A stretch of 64,000 nt of DNA from Mermis nigrescens (Eukaryota; Nematoda; Enoplea; Mermithida; Mermithidae): NCBI GenBank assembly GCA_036768485.1, contig JAVLUZ010000144.1, positions 62,001 through 126,000 of the forward strand, read 5' to 3'. Made by a program: the position numbers and the translations under genes. Shown here one piece after another: positions 1 through 12,064 of this stretch. The stretch's first letter is position 1; each line of letters starts with the position of its first letter. The notes beneath the pieces were generated by a model that saw only the letters and a list, made by a program, of their open reading frames with translations, did not search any database and had not been told where the DNA came from.

Positions 1-433
1 ATTGTTTTCTGCGAATGTTTGCGTTATAGCTACATGCTTGCATATACATACATACTAGGGTTGTGCCGGGTCCACTTTTTTCGAAAATTCGGATCCGGGT
101 CCGGGTCCAACATTTAAGGAAAGTCGGGTACGGGTCCGGGTCCGGGTCCAAAATTTCTATCAACCTCGGGTCCGGGTCCGTTAACATAACATTGTGTTGT
201 ACCTACCGAACCACCATATCCTATCAATTTTTTCCTCATGTCCGCATGCTTGCACATTTATTTGTTAGTTTCTTGGTTCCAGGATAGGTTCAGTTAAGGA
301 ATGTTGGTACAAAGGAATAAGCAAACAAACAGCAGTGCACTAAGTTGCAACTGTGTCTGATGCCTGTTGGTGTGTGCAGCACGGCACGACCCCAAAAGAA
401 CGTCTCCATAGACGCTTGTAATATGCTAGCGCG

Positions 434-470
434 CAGTGGCGAATCTAGGATTTTCCTAAGGGAGGGCGGT
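434..470. repeat. Fragment of CAGTGGCG-end miniature element
   Basis: This 37-bp stretch matches the end of the element at 53,174-53,368 (CAGTGGCGAATCTAGGATTTTCC and onward, compared in inverse orientation). It abuts the target duplication of the family A element that follows, so family A probably inserted into or beside an older copy. Confidence 0.5.
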
Positions 471-478
471 ATCCCAAA

Positions 479-915
479 CAGGCACGTATCTCTGGGGGAA
501 TGAGGGGACCGGACAACTCTCAAAATTCGAAACGAAAAATAGGACTTTTTAAACATTATTCTGTGCTATTTTTGGCCCTTATGGGCTTAGTCCCCCCAAA
601 ATTGGTGTTGGCACCACACCTGAACGTGGGGGTTGGGGTAATGCACCCCCGAGAAACCAAAATACCCTCCCAGAAAGCAAAATATCCCCGAGAAATCAAT
701 TTTTCGAATTTTTTCTGTTTTTTTCGCAATTTTTTGATGCCCATAGATAGTGCTCAATGAGAAACGTCGAAAAATGGTGTTTCTTCGCCATACCACCACT
801 TTTAAGGCTATTTCTTGACCTTTGAAAAATCTTGCACCCCCTTCCCTCTCCCAGAATTTTCTTGCTGCCCACGTATGATTGGCACTCCAAAATAGGACGG
901 CCAGCTACGTGCCTG
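479..915 (+). mobile_element. Family A hAT-like MITE, copy A1, interrupted
   Basis: It begins CAGGCACGTATC and ends AGCTACGTGCCTG, the inverted-repeat ends of family A (about 165 bp when uninterrupted). Flanks ATCCCAAA and ATTCCAAT match at 6 of 8 positions. A family B element (615-877) splits it. Removing that and one duplication copy leaves a normal family A middle, so B is the younger insertion. Confidence 0.8.
615..877 (+). mobile_element. Family B hAT-like MITE, copy B1, nested in A1
   Basis: It starts CACACCTGAACGTGG and ends TTGCTGCCCACGTATG, flanked by GTTGGCAC (607-614) and ATTGGCAC (878-885), 7 of 8 identical. It shares its internal sequence with copies at 25.8, 26.1, 29.5, 30.3, 35.3 and 57.5 kb. 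Small open frames here are not genes. Confidence 0.85.
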
Positions 916-1029
916 ATTCCAATGTTTCCAAAAACAGTCATAAATAGGTCCAAAAATTTGCTCTTATTGCGTGAAATAGCGTTTTTTTCGGTATTTTACA
1001 TCGTATACTTTTACATAAAATCACTTTTG

Positions 1030-1440
1030 ACCATACATGATGGGAAGGGGTTTGGGGGGTTTTCACCCCCGCAGAATCATTTTTCACCCCCCGCAAAAAA
1101 TTTTTCACCCCCCCCCTCAGAATTGGCGATTTTTCAAAGTGTCCTAAACTTACCTGAAAATTGGTAGAAAAAGTGTCTTTTTAAGGGTTTTTGGCTATCT
1201 ATTTGCTCAAAATCGCCAAATTTTCGGCGCTTCGCGCCATATATTCATGTTTTAAGCGATATATTGGTCAATTTATTCGACTTTTTTCGAAATTTATGCT
1301 CTAGAAGGATAGAGTATCGTCAGAAACGCCAAAAAACGATGTTTTTCAACGCGTACCGGCCATTTTTGGGCCCAAAAAAGGCACTTTCGGTGTTCAACCC
1401 CCAGAATTCCCATGCTGTGCATGTATGCTTTTGACGCAAT
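1030..1440 (+). repeat. Family E repeat, copy E1
   Basis: This C-rich then T-rich stretch contains the phrase TCGTCAGAAACGCCAAAAAA and the hairpin GGCGCTTCGCGCC (1226-1238). A related copy lies at 16,340-16,765. The ends are not clear and no protein is encoded. Confidence 0.5.
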
Positions 1441-1721
1441 ATTTTTTCTAAAAATTTTGGGATTTTCGACAATTTTGTGCGAAAAAATAATTAAACTTCT
1501 TTGACTTCAACAAAAATCTGGCGCGAAGCGCCGTAAAATTTGTGAAATTAAGGTGGATAGACGTCTAGAAGCATGATTTACTGCTTGATATCCTGTATTC
1601 ATAGCATTTGATGCGAAACATCGATATTTTTAATTCAAATTAGAAGAAAACTATGCAAAAATAGCTGTTTCTGCAATTAAAATTGATTTGAAACCTACAT
1701 GAACAGAAAATGGCGTACAGG

Positions 1722-2134
1722 CAGTGTTTTTTGTACAAGGTCCGTTTAAGTCGTTGTACATTTTGTACACACAAATTTTTGGGTGCTATGATATAGCACG
1801 GTAGCGGCTTTAGTGTAGCAGCGTTGTTCGACCTTTAGTAGCGTATTATAGCTAATTCTAGGGTTGACGAGGGCGAAAATCGTTAAGAATCGTCTTAAAA
1901 CGGCGCGAAGCGCCGAAAAATTTGACATTTTTCCTTGCGAAATGCGATTTCTGCTATTATAAAGATATATAGGACACACAATTACTCATTTCGGCGCGAA
2001 GCACCGAAAATTTCTGCGAAGTTTAGACCTTTTTTGCGGGTTTTGACTTCCTAAGAATCTTTGTACGTGTACAAAGACGGTCCCGAAAAGTCTTTGTACA
2101 TCGGGAATAATTTTTGCCGATTCAAAAAAACGTG
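1722..2134 (+). mobile_element. Family D hAT-like MITE, copy D1
   Basis: Ends are CAGTGTTTTTTG and the inverse AAAAACGTG, with flanks CGTACAGG and CTTACAGA (6 of 8). Inside are paired TGTACAAAGAC and GTGTACAAAGAC motifs and one perfect GC hairpin (1902-1914), with a degenerate one near 2001. Four copies of this family occur in the window. Confidence 0.75.
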
Positions 2135-2753
2135 CTTACAGATCGCCAAGAAAGCAAATAAATGTCATTAATAGGTATCATCCAGCGCGTAGCGTCGGAT
2201 AAATTTGAGAAATCATGGTCATTGACGGCCAAAAATCATTGCAAATTGCATATCCATTCTTTATCTCGCCAAATATTTTTGGCCAATGGGGTACGGTCGC
2301 CCCCTCCCCCGCCTCTGCTAACGCGTATTGTTACTAAAAGTGCATCAAAAAATAACTTAAACCATGCTCTATATTGCTATTGTGTCAAGCCCAAGATACA
2401 TGGCATCGGCTTTAATATAGCGCCAATATTTGTCACATTATTACTATTTGTCATCTTAAATTTCAATGTTTGATGAGGCCATCAGTTTGTTACTGAGTTG
2501 ATTAAAATGTTGAAAATGATCCATTTGCCTGTTTTTAAGCCTACGCCATTTTTCGTTGTTTTTCAATATTTCTGCGGGTCCGGGTCCGGGTACCCGTGCA
2601 CAACCCTAATACATACATACAAAGCCTACCGCATCTTGAAGTTTTTGATGGATAAACTTGATCGTAAAATTCAATCAAGTTCTGAAAATTCTCCAAAATT
2701 TAAAGTTAGTATAATGTTAGCTCAGCTTTGTAATGAGTGAAAGCTAATATTTG

Positions 2754-2925
2754 CAGGAACGTATCTCTGGGGGGAATGGGGGGATTCGGACCCCCCAATA
2801 TCAGAAAAATCGGAAAAATATGACTTTTTAAACGTTATTTTGTGCTATTTTCGGCCTGTTTGGGCTTAGTCCCCAAAAATTTGGTGTTGATTCCCCCCAA
2901 AATAGGACGGCCAGCTACGTGCCTG
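2754..2925 (+). mobile_element. Family A MITE, copy A2
   Basis: Starts CAGGAACGTATCT and ends AGCTACGTGCCTG, with perfect 8-bp duplications AATATTTG at 2746-2753 and 2926-2933. The internal phrase CAAAATAGGACGGCCAGC is shared with all family A copies. Confidence 0.85.
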
Positions 2926-2933
2926 AATATTTG

Positions 2934-3604
2934 TTTTGAAATAAGCGAAGCTCCTTGATCGTTCGTATATGAATTTGTACTTGTATCTATTACAAAACAA
3001 TACACATACCTACGTTTCCTGTCATATTTCGGGAATCGTGTCAGTTCGGCGATAAGAAATTTTAAAAGAATGGAACGTTTTCAGTTCTCCAATTGCAAAA
3101 TCATTGATTCCTTGTCTAATCTGTGCATGTGTACATGTATTTGGAGCTTTGGAAAGGCCCCCACTTCAGGTCGGATGTTTCTCCCATCCCAAAAGTTAGA
3201 TTTTTATCCCATCCCCGGAATTCCGGGGGAATATTATTGCTTCAGACAATTATTAGGTAAATTTTTTGTCAGTTTTGACGAAAAATGGAAGGTCATTATT
3301 TAACATCCAAAATTTTGAGCCGTAAAATACATATATGTTTAATGCATGTCTACATATAGACAGCTTTTCTTACTTATTTCGATGTTGCAATATTGCACAT
3401 CAAGGCATGAGCAAACAGAACTTTGCAATAGTTTTATGTATGCATAAAGCTGCCTCAATGAGGATACTAGATATTCTGCTGAAAATTAATATTTAATGTA
3501 ATAAGCCGTTAGCACATATCAAAGAAAGGCGTATAACATATATGTATGATCACTTTAAGTTCCAGGCCCTTCCAAATATTTTAATTGAGCATACGCGCGG
3601 TTTT
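2934..3604. other. No gene seen; repeat-poor spacer
   Basis: AT-rich sequence without a credible coding exon. Short open frames (3070-3303 +) show no recognisable motif and no splice-bounded segment. Confidence 0.5.
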
Positions 3605-4550
3605 TTCTTTTCCTTATCTATTACTAAAATCCTCGATCTCTTAAGGATTGTGCCATTGACGATCGATTTTCTTATAAAATTAAACGCCTTATAAGACACG
3701 ACACTGTGTAATTTAAATCTAATGATTTTATTGGGTCATTTTTGACATATTTAAACAAAATAAATTTTTTGTTAGCTTCAATTAATAGACGCATCAGGAC
3801 AAAAGGCACTAGTATATTAATATTTTTTAAGGCATTGTTCGAGCTACATTTACATAAAGCATTTGGCTGCATGCTCACTGATTCAAAGAATGAAATGGTT
3901 TCCATCATTTCAACAGGCACGTAGCTCTGGGGAAAATGGGGGATCTGGATCCCCCAAAATTCAGAAAAATCTGAAACAGAACTTTTAGACGTTCTTTTGT
4001 TTTTGGCCTTTTTGGGCTTAGCCCCCAAAATTGGTGTTGGTCCCCCAGAATATAGGACGGCCAGCTATGTACGTGCCTGCCTAAATTTTCGATATTTCCG
4101 CGCTGACTTTGTATTTGCAAGCAATAGTTTGTTGATTCTCGACAGCTTATAGGCCCTTATTACTTATTCTAATATCAGAGGAATTGATAGAACCGCAAAG
4201 GAATCATTCTAACAACGATCGAAAACGGTATTTTGCGCTTTGACAACGGATTTTTGGAACTACTTTTGACTTTTTGAAAAGTTGCTAACCCACCTTATAT
4301 GATTCGTATATTTTTTCTCATTTTAAATAAACATTTTCTGCTTTTTGTCTTTACCTATTACGAAAATTCTCGATCTGCCAATAATTGTGCCATAGACGAT
4401 CAATTACCTTTTTATTATAAAAGCATTCTGAATAAATTATTTCAGTGAATAATTTTTATATTTTCATATAATTTTTATAATACTTTTTGTTTATTTTCTT
4501 TATACGACACGACACGGTGCCGTTGGAATCAAATCATTTTAGTGAATTTT
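3605..4550. repeat. Direct duplicate pair (family K), 3605-3730 and 4335-4550
   Basis: Two copies of a sequence share phrases such as TTGTGCCAT-GACGATC, CTCGATCT and ACGACACGACAC in the same order. They are diverged by indels and are separated by an unrelated stretch that includes family A copy A3. They may be the halves of an element or a local duplication. Confidence 0.5.
3914..4079 (+). mobile_element. Family A MITE, copy A3
   Basis: CAGGCACGTAGCT at the left and ACGTGCCTG at the right enclose the standard family A middle. The flanking 8-mers do not match, so the duplication has decayed or one end has moved. Confidence 0.75.
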
Positions 4551-4921
4551 AGATGTTGATAACATTAGTGCTTCCGAAGCCACAGAAGCATGCGAGATCG
4601 TCGATTTAGCCGACCCTGCTTGCTCAGTTAATGTTTCATCTGCATCCCAGCAGAGCGTTCCGCGTGGCTACGGCAGAAAGTTTTTAACTGAGAAAATCGC
4701 TGGGTTAAGGTAATCGCTTTTTTATGTGTCAATTTCATGTAAATAAGTCCTTGTTTGGGGTTGCTTGGAGGTAGTCGACTGTTGGGGATGTTATGAAGAT
4801 AAATGGCGAAACAGAACTTAAAAAGGTCTAAAAATACAAATTTCCTCCCATGCATATGTACATAAGTCAGCGGAGGCTTAAAATTTCAATTTTTGGGGAA
4901 TTAGGCGGGTGGGGGGTCATC

Positions 4922-7519
4922 CAGTGATCGGACCGAGGGTACTTTTTGGACCCTCGGCCGAGGCCTAGGCGACTTAAAATCCTTGCCTCGGCCTAGGCCG
5001 AGGCCGAGGGTGATGCCCAGGGTCAAGCTTATATACCTATACCCATAAATAGTACTCTTAGAATATTTTGTATGCACATGAGCTAGAGAATAATCGTAAT
5101 ATTAAAGAATTTATCGAATGTCAAACAATTCGTTGTTATTTTCAATAATAGTAGATTAAATGTGTGAAGGATTTATTGAATAAAGTCAGCAGCATGAAAG
5201 CATACTTGATTTAACAAGTTGCCGTTGATGAAGACTTGGAAAAGTTGATAAAAAATATGGCTGAACAAGCACGTAAAATCTTTTATTACTATAAATAAGA
5301 AAACAGTGTCGAAGAAATAAACGAACAAACGAAATAAGCTAAGTATAGATAGAATTATAGCCATTGTTGTGCTCGCTTTTGCAGTAATGCATGTTTAAAC
5401 ACGCTTTTTCGGTCATCCAATTCTGGTGTGGCAGGTAATATGTTGGAAACTGCACTGTACTTTCCGTTCATAGTTTCCCACGGTCCAGAGTTGAGGGAAG
5501 GGTGAAATCCCAAAATGAGGGACTAGTAAATTGAGTAGTGTCTTTGTATGAGCGGACAAATTTTTGTAGATATTTCATATAAATATATTTTTAAACATAC
5601 ACATTTTTACATACTGCCAGTGTGTGACCTGCAACCGGCATGCAGTCCTAAACAGTGTTTTTTTGTGCAAGATACCTTTTTACGTGTACAAAGATGGTAT
5701 CCAAAAGTCTTTGAACATTTTGTACATGCAAATTTTTGTGTACTATTATAGTATGGTACAGTAGCGATTTGGTGTGGTAAAACAGGATTTTTCGACCTTT
5801 GGTAGTGTATCTTAGCTAATTCCTGGGTTTCTGAATATTTGACATTTTTCCATTCTAACTGCAAATTCTACCATTTTAAAGATATATAGGATAGACAATT
5901 ACTATTGCGCCGAAAATTTTCGGAAATTTTACACCTTTTTACAGTTTTTGTCTCTCCAAAAATCTTTGTGCATGTACAAAGACGGTTCTGAAAAGATTCT
6001 GTACATTATGAAAAATCTTTGCCGAATACAAAAAACCGTGGCCCTAAATGTGATAATCCGGCTTGAATTAAGTTGATAATATTAGTTCGGCGCAAAGCGC
6101 CGAAATTTTAATCAGCTTTTGATGAAATTTACACATAAAACTCGACTGAGAAACCTAAAACAACTTGTACTACAAAATCTGAAATATTACAGATATTGTA
6201 ATATGCCAATTAAATCTTGTAATAAGCACTACTGTGCTTAGAAATCCAATGCAACATCAGGATAAATTAGTCAATTTTGTCTTCGAACGGCAAAAAAGTG
6301 CAAAGTTATTAAATAGTACTTATTCTGCATAAAATTTTTAAAAACAGTATAAATAGATACAAAAGATATTTAAATCTGCATAAAGATGCCTAGATTACAC
6401 AAAAATTGATTTTGGAGTGTTTATTTCCCCTGCTTCAATCTAAATACAGTATATGAACGATATTCTGCGCGAAGCTCCGAAAATTTTCTGAAATTTCCTA
6501 ATATATACTGAAAAACGATATAATTAAAATCACTTTGTCCAACAAACTATTTTAACATTGTATAAAAATGGCTCCAAAAAATGCACAAGCCGAAATTGAT
6601 TTTTGGGAAACCCGCGTTTCTTGGCCATTTTTAGGTGCGTTTTTGCGATTGTCGGCCGAAAATTCGTGATCATTTACACCCTCTCCCATAAAAATGGCCG
6701 AAAACCATACGCGTAACGGGGGTTTGGGGATTTACCCATCCACCCAGCGTTGGTCGTCCTCCCCACACCCTTCCCTCCAACGTCAGAAAATTTTGACCCA
6801 CCCTCCCCATTTTTGGCGAAAATTTGCGCGTTGTTGGCTATTTTTAGGTGCTTTTGCCATTTTTGACATAAAATTAGAGTCGCTAATCCCCCTACTTCTA
6901 AAAATGGCCAGGGACCCCTACCCGAAATTTCAAGCCGTTACATGTATGCCGAGGAGCCCCTCCCGAAAATTTTGAGCTGTTGCATGCATGTTTTATAGTG
7001 ATAGTTAGTCTATTCACTCTTGCTTACATTCAAAATACTGTATCACTTCGTGAAATTCTAATAGTTAGCTGCACTTTTGCCATAGTAAAAATTAACTTCA
7101 AAAATTACTCAAAAGGTTTTCACCGAAAATCGTCTGACAGTGACTTTAGTCTTGTACGCTGAGAGGAGGGTAATAACCCTCCCTTACCCCCCTTTGGAAA
7201 TGTGTGTTTCCGTTCCATGTAGCGAGTATGAAAATTAAAACTTAGTCATCACATGAATAATAAATTGGCCATTTGCTGTATATAACTTGGTGTAACTGGG
7301 TACGCGACTAAAACCATAAGAAAAGTCTAGAGGTAAAAAATAGCCTGTGTACTGCAGATACATTCTAAATAGTTAATATTCAACGGATATATTAAACTTA
7401 TCCAAATTTGATTTTAACCCTCGGCGCCTCGGCACTTTTAAGCTTCGCCCTCGGCGCCGAGGCCGAGGCTCCAAAAAACGCCGAGGATTGCCGAGGCCGA
7501 GACCTCGGTCCGATCACTG
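4922..7519. mobile_element. hAT-like element H2 (2.6 kb)
   Basis: Inverted ends CAGTGATCGGACCGAGG and CCTCGGTCCGATCACTG are flanked by perfect duplications GGGTCATC (4914-4921 and 7520-7527). Both ends carry GC-rich arrays of GGCCGAGG/CCTCGGC motifs over about 90 bp. The interior is AT-rich, has no transposase frame, and holds a nested family D copy. A stretch near 6660-6975 has repeated AAAATGGCC phrases. Confidence 0.85.
5653..6040 (+). mobile_element. Family D MITE, copy D2, nested in H2
   Basis: Ends CAGTGTTTTTTTG and AAAAAACCGTG lie between GTCCTAAA (5645-5652) and GCCCTAAA (6041-6048), 7 of 8 identical. The TGTACAAAGA motif pairs of family D are present on both sides. Confidence 0.8.
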
Positions 7520-7527
7520 GGGTCATC

Positions 7528-8045
7528 CCCATACTTCCTCTTAAACAGGGATTTTTTTAGCGCCACTCCCATTTGCGCGGCCGCTAATGGCCAGAAGAGA
7601 GCATTTGCGCAAGAGGCCTCTCATTAGCGCATCAAAAAATAAGTAACTATTAAGGGAAGGCTAAAATAATGGCATTTTGAGCGTATCTCGGCAAGCTCTG
7701 CACCATGGTAAAGAAAATTTTCAAAAAGCATTGTTTTACGTCTTTTAAGTCATACAAAAAACACGGCTGAGTTCTCATCATTCACTTCGTTAATGCTTGA
7801 CTCTGATCAGTCGCTTAATCTATCTTTGTGCACGAACTTTGAGTTCATCTTTTCAGCTAAAAGGCTGTTTAGAAGACAAGCATAACACATAAACAATTAA
7901 TTTGACGCAAAGCGTCGAAAAATTCCAGGAATCCCACCCTTATACTTAGGTAATATTAACCTAAAACTCTTCTTTTCTTGAAGCTTAAATAATCTAATGC
8001 AAAGCTTTCATGCCGCTATTAATCTTGATTAAAAGTGCTTGTGAT
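7528..8045. other. No gene seen
   Basis: AT-rich spacer with a degenerate GC hairpin near 7901 (GACGCAAAGCGTC). Nothing else can be supported. Confidence 0.4.
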
Positions 8046-8218
8046 CAGGCACGTAGGTGGCCGTCATATTTTGGGGGACCAACTTCAATTTTTGGGGGGA
8101 CTAAGCCCAAAAAGGCCAAAAATAGCACAAAATAACGTTTTAAAAGTCATATTTTTCCGATTTTTATGAATTTTGGGGGGTCCGAACCTTCCCCCTTTCC
8201 CCCAGAGATACGTGCCTG
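8046..8218 (-). mobile_element. Family A MITE, copy A4, inverted
   Basis: Starts CAGGCACGTAGGTGG and ends ACGTGCCTG with the family A middle in reverse. Flanks CTTGTGAT and TTTGTGAT agree at 7 of 8 positions. Confidence 0.85.
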
Positions 8219-8437
8219 TTTGTGATGAGTGATGAATCAGTGTTTGTGCGCAATTAAAAGTCTCACGTGCTTGCAGATGCAAACACATATAATCAGGCAG
8301 TAAGCGCCAAACTGAAATAAACAGTCGAGAGCAAAATCGGTGCTAAGTTTTCCGAATAACTTATGGGGAAGAACGATAGACTGTATAAGAATTCCAAATT
8401 ACAGTGCTAATATCTTAGCAAAGCTAAGGAGGAGTTT

Positions 8438-8537
8438 NNNNNNNNNNNNNNNNNNNNNNNNNNNNNNNNNNNNNNNNNNNNNNNNNNNNNNNNNNNNNNN
8501 NNNNNNNNNNNNNNNNNNNNNNNNNNNNNNNNNNNNN
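8438..8537. other. Assembly gap (100 N)
   Basis: Exactly 100 undetermined bases, the conventional size for a gap of unknown length. Confidence 0.98.
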
Positions 8538-10551
8538 CTTAAAATACGTAAGTGCCATAGGTGCACAAGGTCAGGGTCGGCAGGGGGGATGAGATGCCAA
8601 AAATCTTAAACAGTAAATTTAACGTTCACGATTTTTCTGTTTTAATGTACAAAATTGTCAAAATAGCCTATAAAACGTTTTTTCGTTTTAATAACACATT
8701 TTAAAAGCATTTTTAGTCCATTTTGACTGCATTATATCACTTTTAACACTAAAAAATGCAAAAATTTATCAATTTTGGGCGCTTTTTGACTAAAAAGTAC
8801 TAATCTGGCGCGAAGCGCCGGAAAACTTTTGACATTTTTACTGATTTTGATGTCAAAAATGATGCAGAACAAGACCTGTTTGCTCGAAATCGCCGGACAG
8901 TACCGGTCTAGCTGACCCCTCAGGGGGTTAATAGCCCCCCTCACCCCCACCCCTAGGTGCATGTGTGGTAAGTGCAATGAAGGGGTTAATTTGAGGGTTT
9001 TCCTGGTATGAAAGCTTAAATTGAAAAATTAAAAAATTTTTAGAAATCTGAAAAACTGTTGAAATGTATCAATGATGCTTCTAATTCTGAGGCCAGTACG
9101 TATAAATAAATTTAATGCAGAGCGCAGAATCTTAAATGTGTCATAATGTTCAGATTTTGAAAGTTCGTGACTGTCAAGCGATTCAGTGTAGGTCAAGTAT
9201 TACAAGGGAATTTTCAAGTTACGTATAATAGAATATCCACATTTTCAATAGTCAGTCTTTAAAATTAATAGAAATTTCAGGCAATGCTATATGTTCGTCA
9301 TCTTAATGTATATATCAAGTTATCCGCAAAAAATCAACCTGGACAAGCATTTTATTTGATAATATGCCATTTTTAGTTTAACCTGATCCTTTTTATATCA
9401 ATTTTCATTTTAAAAAAATGACGATAGGCCGTGATAAAATCTTCAGTATTCAGTGAAAGTTTTACATGTAAGTAAAGTATTGATTACATCGCAGTTGTTG
9501 GATTTAATATCTGATTGCCCATCTTGCCCACCCTAAGCTTGCTCATGTCTTCCAGCTCTACTTACTCGTAGGAATCCTTAATTAGCAAGTTTGAAGCATT
9601 TTCTCTTTGTCAAAAATTATGGCTGCTGCGATAAACTTTCATGACACCACAAATTTCATATCCGGGAATTCCGCTAAGGTTGTGAATATTACGAACAAAA
9701 AATTACCGTTGGCGTTAAACTGTAAAAGTATAGATGATTTTTATGTCAGAACATAAATAACTGCAATAATGTCCTAGAAATTCACTTTCTTTCAGAGTTG
9801 ATAATTTAATTCCTTTTTGCTTCATTCTGTTAGGCCATGTTTAAGAGATTATATAATTTCATTATAAGATCCAACATATTTAAATAAATTATGCATTATT
9901 TGGTTCCGCTTACTTATTCTGAGCTGAGACCAATTACAAAACTGGATAATGATTGACAATCATGTTGATAGTCCTACCGTGTTAACATAGCTTAGCTGCT
10001 CAGCATTTTGATCAAATCGTTTATTTTAAATAAGAGTACATTTTTATTACAGAACAGTTCAAGTATTGAATTTTGTATTTGAATTCGTCACATACATAGA
10101 TGCAAGAGGTGAGGGTGGCCAGGGAAGAGTGAAAAGAAGGATTTACGCTACAATAGTTGTATTTCTGAAAATTTAGGTCAAAATAATTTGAAAATGCTTT
10201 ATTTTGGCCGAAATCGCCCGATAGTACTTAACTTTCAGACCCTTCAGCGGGAGATAATCCCCTCCACACTCCCTATAAATATATGCGGTGATTCGCCAGT
10301 ATTTTTATGTAGACCGTTTGTATGTGTATGCTTCCTCACAATTGCATACATAGTTAGATTAATTTTAGAAGAAAACTCCAAGATTTTCACTCGTATACAT
10401 AGTTGTAAATATTTGTGCTCAGCTCGGCGCAAGCCTTTCTCGGGGCCGTAAACTACCTCGTGCAGTTTAATTTATTAGACGCGCAAAAAGACGATTTTTT
10501 ATTATGCGACATTACTTTTTCTTTTGATAATTTGTCGTTTTCGATAGAATC
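8538..10551. other. No gene seen; degenerate repeats
   Basis: A perfect GC hairpin GGCGCGAAGCGCC sits at 8807-8819. A C-rich patch near 8920-8965 resembles ends of other miniature elements. From 9000 to 10,540 the sequence is AT-rich with no supportable exon. Confidence 0.4.
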
Positions 10552-10995
10552 CAGTGTTTTTGGTATCCGGCAAAGTTTTTTCCCGATGTACAAAGACTTT
10601 GGGACCGTCTTTGTACATGTACAAAGATTTTTGGGAAGACAAAACTTGCAAAAAAAAGGTCTAAAATTCGCAAAATTTTAGGCGCTTCGCGTTGAAATGA
10701 GTCATTGTGTGTTCTATATTCTTTATAATGGCAGAAATCGCATTTCAAATGGAAAATGTCAAATTTTCCGGCGCTCGCGCCGTTCTAAGACGATTCCTAG
10801 TTATTTTTGCCTATAGAGACCCAGAAATTAGCTGAAATACACTACCAAAAGTCGAACAACTCTGTTTTTACAACACCCAAAATCGCTAATGTACCATATT
10901 TTAGTACCCAAAAATTTATGTGTACAAAATGTACATAGACTTTTGGGGACCGTTTTTGTACATGCACAAACGGACCTTGTACAAACAAAACACTG
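10552..10995 (-). mobile_element. Family D hAT-like MITE, copy D3
   Basis: Ends CAGTGTTTTTGG and AAAACACTG are flanked by perfect 8-bp duplications ATAGAATC (10,544-10,551 and 10,996-11,003). It contains GC hairpins (degenerate, near 10,681 and 10,771) and TGTACAAAGAC pairs near both ends. It lies about 200 bp upstream of the first DOCK exon, presumably in a DOCK intron. Confidence 0.9.
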
Positions 10996-11203
10996 ATAGA
11001 ATCACAAAAATTTTCGAATAGCGTTTAGAAGAAATCTAGTTGGTAGGTAAATATTTCGTTTGCTTAAGTTATCTTGTTTACTTTTTATGTTTATCTTAGC
11101 GATTTGTGCTTTGTATGAAATTTTGCTAAAGTTTTTTGTTTCATTTTGACTGCTTCATCCATTTTTTCGTGAACAATTGATAGCATATTTCAATAATGTT
11201 CAG

Positions 11204-11448
11204 GGTGTTTGCGTGGGAATACGATTCACTGAACTCGGCTTGCGTTCGTTGCTTAAACAGGCGGCTTGTGCATATCAAGAGGCTCAGATGCAAGAATGTG
11301 CTCATCAGGCTTATAAATTATTGTTGCCCGGCTATGAACGAGACCGCAATTATAACAAGCTGTCACAGATTTATGCTCTCTTGGCTGAATGCATGGGAAA
11401 ATTGGGTCAAGTTCATGACGACAAGCGACTTTTCGGCACCTTTTTTCG
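11204..11448 (+). CDS. DOCK-family GEF, DHR2-domain exon
   Basis: DOCK proteins activate Rho-family GTPases (Rac, Cdc42) through the DHR2 domain. The frame opens after an acceptor (GTTCAG, phase 0) with GVCVGIRFTELGL, runs through LLKQAACAYQEA and AYKLLLPGYERDRNYNKL, and ends KRLFGTFFR. This follows the order of the DHR2 lobe A/B region of DOCK6/7/8-type proteins (a GVC-G--FTE start and a FGT-FRV junction). The donor CG/GTATTA splits the final Arg codon. The next exon (12,065-12,316) continues in phase. No other DOCK exons were found in the window, so most of the gene lies outside it. The family call is firm; the DOCK-C subtype rests on remembered consensus. Confidence 0.85.
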
Positions 11449-12064
11449 GTATTATACCTTATAACAGACAGCGCGTTTGGAAAAAAGCCACCATTTTTTA
11501 TTTTAGCCTAAAAAGACTGTTTTCAAACCTTCCGCTTGTGTATTTGATATAATTGTTTTGAAGTGGTACAGAATGGTGTTGCAGTCAGACCATGGGCGTG
11601 AGGGGTTTACACCACTAGAATCTGGTAGACTTTCCCAAAAATCGATCCGGTTTTGACCCCCCCCCCGGAATTCGACTGCGGCCCATGTATGGCCGTAGTC
11701 CGTTGTATATATGTATTATCTATGATTGTTTCGATCAAAAATGAATACAAACCGACAAGTTTAGTTTTTCGTTTATTTTCGTTCGCGGTTTTTTATTGAT
11801 GTAAAATTCGTTTAGCTTACTATTTGCGCAAAAAAATTGATTATCCAAAGGGAAGTGGGCGTCTTATTTATGTAAGTCGAAATATGTATTTGTTATATCG
11901 TGATTACCCTAATGCTAATGAAAACTAATTGATATTCGATTTCTTTTGTTGTTGTTAACATTCTTTAAATGATTTTATTAATTCGACTTTTTAATATTTT
12001 AAATTTTTTTACAACATCTTATCTTCGTTCACATTTATATTTATTCTTTGTAACGTTATTTTCG
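11449..12064 (+). other. DOCK intron with non-AG acceptor
   Basis: This 616-bp interval begins with a GT donor and ends TTATTTTCG. The reading frame demands a junction before T12065, but the last two bases are CG, not AG. No AG occurs in the preceding 70 bases or more, although the tract is pyrimidine-rich as expected. It also contains a short degenerate C-rich miniature-element remnant near 11,590-11,700. Confidence 0.6.

Larger units (their letters stand above)
56..2608. mobile_element. hAT-like element H1 (2.55 kb) with nested insertions
   Basis: The ends are inverted copies of TAGGGTTGTGC, flanked by identical 8-bp direct repeats ATACATAC at 48-55 and 2609-2616. Just inside both ends are runs of the heptamer CGGGTCC (about 90-180 and 2576-2592), a subterminal repeat typical of transposase binding regions. 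No transposase ORF is visible, so it is non-autonomous or gutted. Inside lie members of four other families (A, B, D and E below), so H1 is a host for later insertions. The 8-bp duplication fits the hAT superfamily. The class is inferred from ends and duplication only. Confidence 0.8.
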
